Shown here one piece after another: positions 57,056-64,000 of a DNA stretch of 64,000 nucleotides. Position 1 is the first letter of the stretch, and the number at the start of each line of letters is the position of its first letter. The notes below the pieces were generated by a model. It had not been told where the DNA came from. It did not search any database and worked only from the letters and a program-made list of their open reading frames with translations. Location of the stretch: assembly GCF_963668215.1 (NCBI RefSeq), contig NZ_OY764190.1:2170001-2234000 (forward strand). Reading direction: 5' to 3'. This stretch comes from an uncultured Desulfosarcina sp. (GTDB taxonomy: Bacteria > Desulfobacterota > Desulfobacteria > Desulfobacterales > Desulfosarcinaceae). Position numbers and translations under genes: made by a program.

Positions 57056-57757
57056 TTGAATCTAAAATCATCCTCACCTCCGGTCCGGCCTGCCCGGCGG
57101 GTAGAGCACAAGATCATCACCGGTATCCTGGACGGCACCTTCCCGCCCGGTAGCGCCCTTCCCAACGAACGACAGTTGGCGGAGGCGCTGGGCGTTGCCC
57201 GTCCGCCGCTGCGCGAGACCCTGCATCGGCTGGCAGCGGAAGGCTGGCTGACCATTGCTCACGGCAAGCCCACGGTGGTCAACGACTACTGGGAAAAAGG
57301 CGGCATGGGGCTGCTCAGCACGCTGGCCAGGTATATCGATGTCCTGCCCCATGGTTTCGTCGTCCACCTGTTGGCGGTCAGAAGCCGATTGCTTCCCGTT
57401 ATTGCGGAACTGGCCGTAAAACGGGCGCCGGATGACGTGCTGGCGTTTTTGGATCAGGCCGAGAGCCTGGAGGACAACGCGCAGGCTTTTGCCGCTTTTG
57501 ACTGGCAGCTTCAGCTCTTCATGGCCGGCAAAACCGGCAACCCCATCTACAAGCTGATGCTTAACGATTTTTCCGGACTGTTTGCCACCCTGGCGGCGGC
57601 TTATTTTGCGATTCCCATGGCCCGGAACGCCTCGCGCAATTATTATCGGGTCCTGGCGGCCGCCATCCAGGCCGAAGGAAGTCAAGTGGAGACGGTCGTG
57701 AGAGACGCCATGGAGGAGAGTGTGGCCATTTGGGAAAAGGTTGCGGTTTCGGATTAG
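57056..57757 (+). CDS. fadR: FadR-like fatty-acid-responsive GntR regulator
   Basis: 233 residues from a TTG at 57056 placed six bases after AAGGAGG; the ATG at 57008 would put the promoter -10 and operator inside the gene. The GntR wHTH (FPPGSALPNERQLAEALGV, then RPPLRETLHRLAAEGWLTI) continues with HGKPTVVNDYWE, nearly the same as E. coli FadR HGKPTKVNNFWE. The C-terminal domain keeps GNPIYKLMLNDFSGL and YFAIPMARNASRNYY, matching the FadR acyl-CoA-binding domain rather than the commoner FCD fold. The next two genes, glpD and an FGGY kinase, follow at 9 and 4 bases and are its likely targets. Confidence 0.85.
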   Translation: MNLKSSSPPVRPARRVEHKIITGILDGTFPPGSALPNERQLAEALGVARPPLRETLHRLAAEGWLTIAHGKPTVVNDYWEKGGMGLLSTLARYIDVLPHGFVVHLLAVRSRLLPVIAELAVKRAPDDVLAFLDQAESLEDNAQAFAAFDWQLQLFMAGKTGNPIYKLMLNDFSGLFATLAAAYFAIPMARNASRNYYRVLAAAIQAEGSQVETVVRDAMEESVAIWEKVAVSD

Positions 57758-57766
57758 GCGGAAAGA

Positions 57767-59389
57767 ATGATCGATCTGGACTCCAACTGGGATATCATCG
57801 TTGTCGGCGGCGGGATCACGGGTGCCGGTATTTTCCGGGAGGCGGTGCGGGCGGGCCTGAAGACGCTGCTGCTGGAACAGCGTGATTTTGCCTGGGGAAC
57901 ATCGAGCCGCTCCTCCAAGCTGGTGCATGGCGGGTTGCGCTATCTGAAGGAAGGCCGTTTTTTCCTGACCCGCGATGCGGTTCGCGAACGCGAGCGGCTG
58001 CTGGCCGAGGCCCAAGGGCTGGTGACGCCCATGGGTTTTCTGGTCCCCGTTTACAAAAATCGCGGTCCGGGCCGCTGGACCCTGGAAGCCGGGCTGTCGA
58101 TTTACGATTTGATTGCCAAGCGGCGCCAGCACAGCTATCTGGGTGTGGACGAATTCGTTAAATTGGCGCCCCATATCGACCGTAAAGAGCTGGTTGGGGG
58201 CTTTCAATTTTTCGATGCCCAGGTGGACGATGCCCGTTTGGTGCTGCGACTGATTTTCGAGGCGTCGGCCGGCGGCGGCACGGCCATGAATTATACCCGT
58301 GTGGTCGCGTTAAGGCGCGATGAAAGCGGCCAGGTCAACGGCGCAACCGCCGAGGATACCCACACCCACCAAACCGTATCCCTTTCGGCCAAGGCGGTCA
58401 TCAACGCCACGGGCTGCTGGGCCGAGCGGCTGCACCCCTCTCCGCAAAAGAATCTGCATCTGCGGCCCCTGCGGGGAAGCCACCTGATTTTTCCCGCCCA
58501 TATCCTGCCCGTGGACCAGGCCATCAGCTATATGCACCCGGATGACGGCCGGGCCGTCTTCATTGTTCCCTGGGAAGGGGCCGTGATTGCCGGAACCACC
58601 GATCTGGACCATGGCGACAGCCTCTCCTTCGAGCCGAGGATTACCGAAGAGGAGGTGGCCTATCTACTGGAAGGCCTGCAAGCCCTGTTCCCGGCCCTGG
58701 ACGTGTCGGCCCGGGATTGCATCGCCACGATTGCCGGCGTCCGGCCGGTGCTCAGCGAGGGAAAGCGCGATCCTTCGGAAGAGTCCCGGGAGCACGTCGT
58801 CTGGGTGGACAAGGGGCTGGTGACCATTACCGGCGGCAAGCTGACCACCTTTCGCCAGCTGGCGCACGATGCCCTGAAGGCAGCCAAGCAGTTTTTGGGG
58901 GCCGAGGCAACCTTCGACGAAGACGTGCCGGTGTTTGCACCCGTGCAGCCCCGGCCGGAATCGCCGGCTTTGGTTGCGGAGGACCAATGGGCATCGTTAT
59001 ACGGGCGTTATGGAGAGGACGCCGTTAAAATCGTCGCCGAAGCATCGCCGGCAACGTTGGAATCGGTCCCCCAAACGCGAACCCTGTGGGCCGAAATCGT
59101 TCATGCCGCTTCCCGGGAAAAAGTTGTGCATCTTTCCGATTTGATGCTGCGGCGGGTGCGGATCGGTCTGCTGACCGACCAGGGAGGGCGTGCTCACCTG
59201 GACCAAATCCGGCACCTGTGCGCTTCAAAGCTGAATTGGGACGCCGCCCGCTGGCGAAGAGAAATTCGAAATTACCGTGAAACCTGGCAGTTCGCCCACG
59301 GCATGCCCGGCCGCCATGCCGATTCCCGGGGACGGGTGAAATCCTTTTTCTATCGGCTTGGCTCGCGTTTACGGGAATATTGGATCTGA
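57767..59389 (+). CDS. glpD: Glycerol-3-phosphate dehydrogenase, FAD-dependent
   Basis: 540 residues. The FAD-binding motif DIIVVGGGITGAGIFREAV, SSRSSKLVHGGLRYL, then the substrate-site segment IVPWEGAVIAGTTDLDHGD and TIAGVRPVLSE are GlpD signatures. A DAO_C domain completes the C terminus. It oxidises glycerol 3-phosphate to dihydroxyacetone phosphate at the inner membrane and passes electrons to quinone. Immediately downstream of fadR, it would link phospholipid-glycerol breakdown to fatty-acid status. Confidence 0.93.
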   Translation: MIDLDSNWDIIVVGGGITGAGIFREAVRAGLKTLLLEQRDFAWGTSSRSSKLVHGGLRYLKEGRFFLTRDAVRERERLLAEAQGLVTPMGFLVPVYKNRGPGRWTLEAGLSIYDLIAKRRQHSYLGVDEFVKLAPHIDRKELVGGFQFFDAQVDDARLVLRLIFEASAGGGTAMNYTRVVALRRDESGQVNGATAEDTHTHQTVSLSAKAVINATGCWAERLHPSPQKNLHLRPLRGSHLIFPAHILPVDQAISYMHPDDGRAVFIVPWEGAVIAGTTDLDHGDSLSFEPRITEEEVAYLLEGLQALFPALDVSARDCIATIAGVRPVLSEGKRDPSEESREHVVWVDKGLVTITGGKLTTFRQLAHDALKAAKQFLGAEATFDEDVPVFAPVQPRPESPALVAEDQWASLYGRYGEDAVKIVAEASPATLESVPQTRTLWAEIVHAASREKVVHLSDLMLRRVRIGLLTDQGGRAHLDQIRHLCASKLNWDAARWRREIRNYRETWQFAHGMPGRHADSRGRVKSFFYRLGSRLREYWI

Positions 59390-59393
59390 AACG

Positions 59394-60953
59394 ATGAATG
59401 AAAAAGACCTTCTGCTTTCCATCGACAACGGCACCCAAAGCCTCAAGGCTTTGGTCTTCGATGTCCGCGGCAGTCTGCTGGCCAAAAAGCAGGTGCTGTT
59501 CACCCCCTATTTTTCGGACCGGCCCGGTTGGGCGGAGCAGGACCCCCTGGTATTCTGGAATGCTTTGTGCCGGGCATGCCAAGGTGTTTTTGCCGAATCG
59601 GGAATCGAAAAATCACGGATCGCCGGGGTCTCGGTTACCACCCAACGGGGAACGGTGGTCAACCTGGATAAGGCGGGCCAACCGCTCAGGCCGGCCATTT
59701 TATGGCTGGATCAACGCAAATGCCAAGGCCAGCCGCCCTTGGGGGGGGCTTGGGGCCTGCTGTTCAAGGCGGCCCGGCTAAGTGACACGCTGGCCTATTT
59801 CCAATCCGAGGTCGAGGCCTGCTGGATTGCCAGAAACCAGCCCGAAATCTGGTCCCGCACCCATAAGTTCCTCCTGCTTTCAGGGTACCTCAACTATCGG
59901 CTGACCGGCAGTTATGTGGATTCCGTCGGCAGTCAGGTCGGTTATCTGCCCTTCGACTACAAACGGCTGCGATGGGCCCGATCCTGGGACTGGAAGTGGC
60001 GCTGTGTACCGGTGCGTCTGGAGCAGCTTCCGCAACTGTTCCCGTCGGGGCAAATCCTGGGGGCGGTGAGCCGGGCCGCCAGCCGGGAAACGGGCATTCC
60101 CGAGGGTCTGCCGGTGGTGGCCGCCGCGGCGGACAAGGCTTGTGAAGTGATCGGCTCCGGCAGCCTCGATCCATCGGTGGGCTGTTTGAGTTATGGCACC
60201 ACCGCCACGGTCAACATTACGCATCGGCGCTACATCGAGCCTATTCCCCTGCTGCCGGCCTATCCCAGCGCCATCCCCGGATTCCATGCTGTGGAGGTCC
60301 AGGTATTTCGCGGGTTCTGGATGGTCAACTGGTTCAAGGAGGAGTTCGGCCTTCCGGAACAACTGGCGGCGGAAAAAACCGGGGTGGCCCCGGAAGACCT
60401 GTTCGAGAACCTGATCAAGGACGTTCCTCCCGGCTCTCTGGGTCTCATGCTCCAGCCGTTCTGGACGCCCGGCATCCGCAAGCCGGGACCGGAGGCCAAA
60501 GGCGCCGTGATCGGTTTTGGCGACATCCATACCCGCGCCCACCTGTACCGATCGATTCTGGAGGGGTTGGCCTATGCCCTGCGGGAAGGCAAGGAGCGCA
60601 TCGAGCGGCGCAGCAAGATCCCCATTTGCAGCCTGCGTGTATCTGGCGGCGGCAGCCAGAGCGATCTGGCCATGCAGCTGACGGCGGACGTTTTTGGCCT
60701 GCCCACCACCCGGCCCCACCTCTATGAAACCTCCGGGCTGGGTGCCGCCATCGACAGCGCCGTCGGACTGGGATTGCATCCGGATTTCGAAACCGCCGTG
60801 ACCGCCATGACCCATACCGGGGACCGGTTTGAACCCAATGCTTCCAACCAGAAGCTCTACGACGAGCTGTACCGCAAGGTGTACAAACGGATGTATCGCC
60901 GCCTGCAGCCGCTTTACCAGAAAATTCGCGAAATTACCGGATACCCCGAATAG
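59394..60953 (+). CDS. FGGY-family carbohydrate kinase
   Basis: 519 residues from the ATG at 59394, four bases after glpD. FGGY-type phosphate loop LLSIDNGTQSLKALVFD at the start, PGWAEQDPLVFW, VSVTTQRGTVV, a C-terminal adenosine motif SGGGSQSDLAMQLTADVFG and TSGLGAAIDSAVG. The DNGTQS loop and the overall sequence differ from classical GlpK (DQGTTSSR), so this is more like the xylulose/other-sugar branch. Operon context with glpD suggests a three-carbon polyol or related sugar, which is inference. Confidence 0.88.
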   Translation: MNEKDLLLSIDNGTQSLKALVFDVRGSLLAKKQVLFTPYFSDRPGWAEQDPLVFWNALCRACQGVFAESGIEKSRIAGVSVTTQRGTVVNLDKAGQPLRPAILWLDQRKCQGQPPLGGAWGLLFKAARLSDTLAYFQSEVEACWIARNQPEIWSRTHKFLLLSGYLNYRLTGSYVDSVGSQVGYLPFDYKRLRWARSWDWKWRCVPVRLEQLPQLFPSGQILGAVSRAASRETGIPEGLPVVAAAADKACEVIGSGSLDPSVGCLSYGTTATVNITHRRYIEPIPLLPAYPSAIPGFHAVEVQVFRGFWMVNWFKEEFGLPEQLAAEKTGVAPEDLFENLIKDVPPGSLGLMLQPFWTPGIRKPGPEAKGAVIGFGDIHTRAHLYRSILEGLAYALREGKERIERRSKIPICSLRVSGGGSQSDLAMQLTADVFGLPTTRPHLYETSGLGAAIDSAVGLGLHPDFETAVTAMTHTGDRFEPNASNQKLYDELYRKVYKRMYRRLQPLYQKIREITGYPE

Positions 60954-60970
60954 CCTGCCTGCGCACCTCA

Positions 60971-60989
60971 CCCGGATGTCGGGCTTTTT
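60971..60989 (+). terminator. Weak terminator after the FGGY kinase
   Basis: CCCG-5-CGGG stem followed by C and five T residues. The stem is short, so strength is uncertain. Confidence 0.5.
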
Positions 60990-61011
60990 ACTCAAAGGCC
61001 CATGATTGAAC

Positions 61012-61040
61012 TTGATTCCCCCGGTTGCCTTACTTATGAT
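61012..61040 (+). promoter_or_regulatory. Predicted recN promoter
   Basis: TTGATT, 17 bases, TATGAT: four of six and five of six consensus positions with ideal spacing, 50 bases before recN. I see no E. coli-type LexA box (CTG-N10-CAG) overlapping it. Confidence 0.55.
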
Positions 61041-61090
61041 GGCGAGGATTCATCAAACCGTTCCAGACTCGTCGAGCGGGAACCGCTATC

Positions 61091-62785
61091 ATGCTTAAAG
61101 AACTGCTGATCAAAAATTTTGCCATCATCGACGACCTGAGCATTCGCTTCGAGGATGGGCTGACCGTTCTGAGCGGCGAAACCGGCGCCGGAAAATCGAT
61201 TATCATCAATGCAGTCAACCTGATCCTGGGGGCCCGGGCCAGCGCCAAAATGATCCGTGACGGCTTCGAGACCGCCGAATTGTCCGCCTTTTTCGAAATC
61301 CCCGAGAACTCTCCGGCAGCAGCCGTTATGGGCGATAACGGTTACGCGCCCGAAGACGGTCTGATGGTTCGCCGGATCATCTCCAGCAATGATCGCCATC
61401 GCGTTTACATCAACGACCGCATGGCCACCATGCAGATGCTGGCCGCCATTACGGAGAACCTGGCCAGCATTTCCGGCCAGCACGCCAATCAGGGGTTGCT
61501 GAAGGAGGAAAGCCACCTGGCGGTCTTGGATCGATTCGGAGGGCTGCTGCCGCAAGTCCAAAAGGTGTCGGAGCTTTACGGTCAAATGGTGCCGTTGTGC
61601 CAGTCTCTGGACGACCTGAATGCCAGAAAAGAGAATCAGGAAAAAGAGATGGCGTTGCTGCAGTACCAGGCCGCCGAGATCGCTGACGCCGATATTGGAT
61701 CGGACGAGGATGAATCACTGGAAAAGGAGCGGCTGCGGCTTAAAAATGCAGTGTTTTTGCATCAGGCGGTTTTTTCTGCTATCGAGTCCCTTTACGGCGC
61801 CGATGGCGCCATTCTGGAGCAGCTCGGTGAAGTGCGCAAGCAACTGGAAAAGGCCGCCGAGCTGGATGAGGGGGTGTCCCCGGCGGTCCAGGGGCTATCC
61901 GACAGCCTTTTTGCCTTGGAGGACGTGACCGAAACCTTGCGCTCCTATCTGGGGAGCCTGGATACCGAATCGGAAAGCCTCGAAGCGGTGGAGAGCCGCC
62001 TGGATCTGATCAATCGATTGAAGCGCAAGTACGGCGGCTCGTTGGAGGCGCTTTTCCGAAAACGGGATGCCATCGATGCCGAACTGGCGGCGATTTCCGA
62101 TATCGATGGCGAAATCGAGCGGGCACAGACGAAGCTGAAGGCCTACCATGACGAGTTGGCCGACTGTGCCCTGCGGCTGTCGGCCGAGCGCCGGCGGGTG
62201 GCCCGCCGCTTTGCCAAATCCGTCGAGAAGGAACTGGCCGGCTTGAAGATGGCCGGCACCCGCTTCGATGTGGAGTTCTCCCGGACGCCCTGCGGCAGGC
62301 AAACTTCCCCTTGGCTTTGTGCCGATGGGCACCTGCTGTCGGCTGCCGGCATCGATCAGGCGGTTTTCATGATCGCCCCCAATGTGGGCGAGTCGCTGAA
62401 ACCGTTGGCTGCGATCGCCTCGGGAGGGGAGCTTTCCCGCGTAGTTCTGGCGCTGAAGGCCATTCTGGCGGGAACGGATGCGGTGGGGACGGTGATTTTT
62501 GACGAGGTGGATGCGGGTATCGGCGGCGCCGTGGCCGAAACGGTGGGGAAAAAATTGAATGCCTTGGCCGGCAAACACCAACTGATCTGCATTACCCATC
62601 TTCCCCAGATCGCCCGTTTTGGCGGCCATCACTATTTCATTGAAAAATGCGTGAAGAAGGGCCGGACGACCACCACCATCCGGCCGATGGACAAGGAAGC
62701 GCGCATCCGGGAGATTGCCCGCATGCTGGGCGGGGAGACGATTACGCCGACGGCACTGGAGCATGCTAGAGCAATGATGGCTTGA
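61091..62785 (+). CDS. recN: DNA repair protein RecN
   Basis: 564 residues, normal for RecN, an SMC-like ATPase that helps assemble broken ends in double-strand-break repair. N-terminal LKELLIKNFAIIDDLSIRFEDGLTVLSGETGAGKS (in parts) holds the Walker A; long coiled coils fill about 160-380; the C-terminal half has ASGGELSRVVLALKAIL (signature) and VIFDEVDAGIGGAVAE (Walker B), then ICITHLPQIARFG. The last ten residues are ALEHARAMMA. Confidence 0.96.
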   Translation: MLKELLIKNFAIIDDLSIRFEDGLTVLSGETGAGKSIIINAVNLILGARASAKMIRDGFETAELSAFFEIPENSPAAAVMGDNGYAPEDGLMVRRIISSNDRHRVYINDRMATMQMLAAITENLASISGQHANQGLLKEESHLAVLDRFGGLLPQVQKVSELYGQMVPLCQSLDDLNARKENQEKEMALLQYQAAEIADADIGSDEDESLEKERLRLKNAVFLHQAVFSAIESLYGADGAILEQLGEVRKQLEKAAELDEGVSPAVQGLSDSLFALEDVTETLRSYLGSLDTESESLEAVESRLDLINRLKRKYGGSLEALFRKRDAIDAELAAISDIDGEIERAQTKLKAYHDELADCALRLSAERRRVARRFAKSVEKELAGLKMAGTRFDVEFSRTPCGRQTSPWLCADGHLLSAAGIDQAVFMIAPNVGESLKPLAAIASGGELSRVVLALKAILAGTDAVGTVIFDEVDAGIGGAVAETVGKKLNALAGKHQLICITHLPQIARFGGHHYFIEKCVKKGRTTTTIRPMDKEARIREIARMLGGETITPTALEHARAMMA

Positions 62786-62836
62786 CAATAAGGCTATTGT
62801 AGTCAATTTTTAGGAAATTTTTATAAGGAGAAGGCA

Positions 62837-63088
62837 ATGCCTATATACGAATTCAAATGCCAGGACTGTGATGAATATATGGAAATCCTGGTTATGAACA
62901 AGCAGGATGAAGTGGAAATGGTGTGCTCGAAATGCGGCTCCGGCAACCTGGAGCGGATTCTTTCTTCCACCAATCACGCCATTGCCGGGGGCGGAGGCGG
63001 ACAGCCCACGCAATCCGGCGTTAGCTCTCAGACCCGGACGTGCAGTTCGGGGTCATGCACCACCTACACCATTCCCGGACCGGCGTAA
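62837..63088 (+). CDS. FmdB-family zinc ribbon protein
   Basis: 83 residues. MPIYEFKCQDCDEYMEIL and later MVCSKCGSGNLERILS give the four cysteines of the FmdB/CxxC_CxxC_SSSS regulatory zinc ribbon. A Gly/Ser/Thr-rich tail with two more Cys follows. GAAGGAG-like sequence (AAGGAGAAGG) precedes the ATG. Members are thought to regulate transcription or assembly; role unknown here. Confidence 0.9.
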   Translation: MPIYEFKCQDCDEYMEILVMNKQDEVEMVCSKCGSGNLERILSSTNHAIAGGGGGQPTQSGVSSQTRTCSSGSCTTYTIPGPA

Positions 63089-63099
63089 GGTTGCCCACC

Positions 63100-63537
63100 G
63101 TGAAACAGACGCTGTGGATTGTTTTCACGTTGTTTTCGGTGCTGGCTGCGGCGAGTGTCGCGCAGGCCGAACGGTTGAGCGTCAAGACCGATATCGCCAA
63201 CGTCCGTTCGGGACCGAACACAAGCGATGCGGTCATCTGGCAGGTGGAGAAGTATCATCCCCTGAACGTGGTGCGCACCCAGGGCGACTGGTGCCTGTTC
63301 GAGGATTTTGAAGGGGATCGCGGGTGGATCCATCGCTCGTTGCTCGACACGACCAGAACCGTAATCGTCAAGAAAAACAAATGCAACGTCCGTTCTGGAC
63401 CGGGAACCGGCAACGCGATCCGCTTTACCGTGGACAAGGGGATCCCCTTCAAGGTGATCGAGGAAAAGGGCGATTGGCTGCATGTGATCCACGCCGACGG
63501 CGACAAAGGGTGGCTTCACCGGGCGCTGCTATGGTAA
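63100..63537 (+). CDS. Secreted tandem SH3-domain protein
   Basis: 145 residues from a GTG at 63100 (AAGG nine bases upstream), since the preceding frame has no usable start. A signal peptide (TLWIVFTLFSVLAAASVAQA) leads to two bacterial SH3 repeats: NVRSGPNTSDAVIWQVEKY and NVRSGPGTGNAIRFTVDKG, each ending in a GWxHRxLL motif. Such repeats usually bind peptidoglycan stem peptides; no catalytic domain is attached. Periplasmic. Confidence 0.88.
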   Translation: MKQTLWIVFTLFSVLAAASVAQAERLSVKTDIANVRSGPNTSDAVIWQVEKYHPLNVVRTQGDWCLFEDFEGDRGWIHRSLLDTTRTVIVKKNKCNVRSGPGTGNAIRFTVDKGIPFKVIEEKGDWLHVIHADGDKGWLHRALLW

Positions 63538-63562
63538 CAAACTGAATTAAAAAGGAAAAGAT

Positions 63563-64000
63563 TTGAAGTTGCAGCAGGAAAAAACGCGGATTGTCGGACT
63601 GGGTTCGGCTCTGGTGGATATTCTGGTTCACGAAAGCGATGATTTTGTCCGGCGCATCGGCTACCCCAAGGGCGGTATGACCCTGGTGGACATGGAGGAG
63701 TTGGAAAGCATCCTTGCGCAGCTATCCACCGCCCCGGTCCAGGTCCCCGGCGGATCGGCATGCAACACGGCGGTCGGGGTCGGCCGTCTGGGAGGCCTAT
63801 CCCGTTTTGTTGGCAAACGGGGCAACGATGATCCGGGCCTTTTTTTTCAGGAGGCTCTGGTGCAGCGGGGAGTGGAACCGGTTTTGCTGCCCTCTGAATT
63901 GCCTACCGGCAGGGTGTTGTCCATTATCACGCCTGACGCCCAGCGAACCATGATCACCTACCTGGGCGCCTCTGCGGATACCCGACCCGATGAGATTACC
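63563..64000 (+). CDS. PfkB-family carbohydrate/adenosine kinase, 3' end beyond the window
   Basis: The first 146 codons of a gene that runs off the window. It starts at a TTG preceded by AAAGGAAAAG. The N-terminal RIVGLGSALVDILVHE strand and the PfkB signature 1 region VPGGSACNTAVGVGRLGG are unmistakable, followed by VGKRGNDDPG. Sequence style fits the adenosine-kinase-like PfkB members common in deltaproteobacteria; the catalytic Asp and ATP site lie outside the window. Confidence 0.88.
   Translation, partial: MKLQQEKTRIVGLGSALVDILVHESDDFVRRIGYPKGGMTLVDMEELESILAQLSTAPVQVPGGSACNTAVGVGRLGGLSRFVGKRGNDDPGLFFQEALVQRGVEPVLLPSELPTGRVLSIITPDAQRTMITYLGASADTRPDEIT

Overview
The window is about 60 % GC, densely coded and bacterial. 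Gene content points to a non-spore-forming deltaproteobacterium (Desulfobacterota, Desulfosarcina/Desulfatitalea-like sulfate reducers); this lineage call is inference, since no rRNA is present. I see no tRNA, rRNA, CRISPR array, prophage or complete insertion sequence. Two copies of a MITE-like hairpin element and three other long palindromes sit between genes.

Region by region. 1-7.2 kb: an amidase, then a short-chain acyl/beta-keto acid module (XRE-cupin regulator, BKACE-type beta-keto acid cleavage enzyme, acetoacetyl-CoA synthetase, AtoE-type transporter) closed by a strong terminator. 7.4-12 kb: a ybbA-ybbP-tesA cluster with a lipoprotein TesA, followed by a free-standing protein resembling the OspF/SpvC-type lyase domain of class III/IV lanthipeptide synthetases. 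12-18.7 kb: aminopeptidase N, a small membrane protein, MITE copy 1, a hybrid sensor kinase and a secreted unknown. 19.2-31.7 kb: cysteine-type formate dehydrogenase catalytic subunit, patatin-like lipase, glycosyltransferase, lytic transglycosylase, sucrose-phosphorylase-family enzyme, MBL hydrolase, YbaK, a YebG pair with MITE copy 2 immediately upstream, and a PilZ protein.

31.8-42 kb is one long minus-strand run: a ModE-like HTH regulator, P1 peptidase, complete peptide ABC importer (SBP-B-C-D-F) with an M20 peptidase inside it, then panE, panB and a small lipoprotein. It reads as peptide uptake and hydrolysis joined to pantothenate synthesis. 42.8-49 kb on the plus strand is a tightly coupled exopolysaccharide operon: zinc-ribbon plus degenerate-GGDEF-like protein, GT2 synthase, TolC-like protein fused to a glycosidase-like barrel, and an HlyD-type adaptor. 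Its layout recalls the Shewanella mxd biofilm operon.

49-56.8 kb (minus) holds two PrkA-family kinases flanking YeaH (DUF444) and SpoVR, the stress module known from E. coli as yeaGH-ycgB but here in one operon. 57-61 kb (plus) is a FadR-like regulator with a promoter-overlapping operator, glpD and an FGGY kinase. The window ends with recN, an FmdB-type zinc ribbon, an SH3-domain protein and a PfkB-family kinase cut by the window edge.

The most interesting observations are the free-standing lanthipeptide/OspF-like lyase, the TolC-glycosidase fusion, the FadR autoregulatory site outside the Gammaproteobacteria, and the MITE pair whose two arms changed in step.
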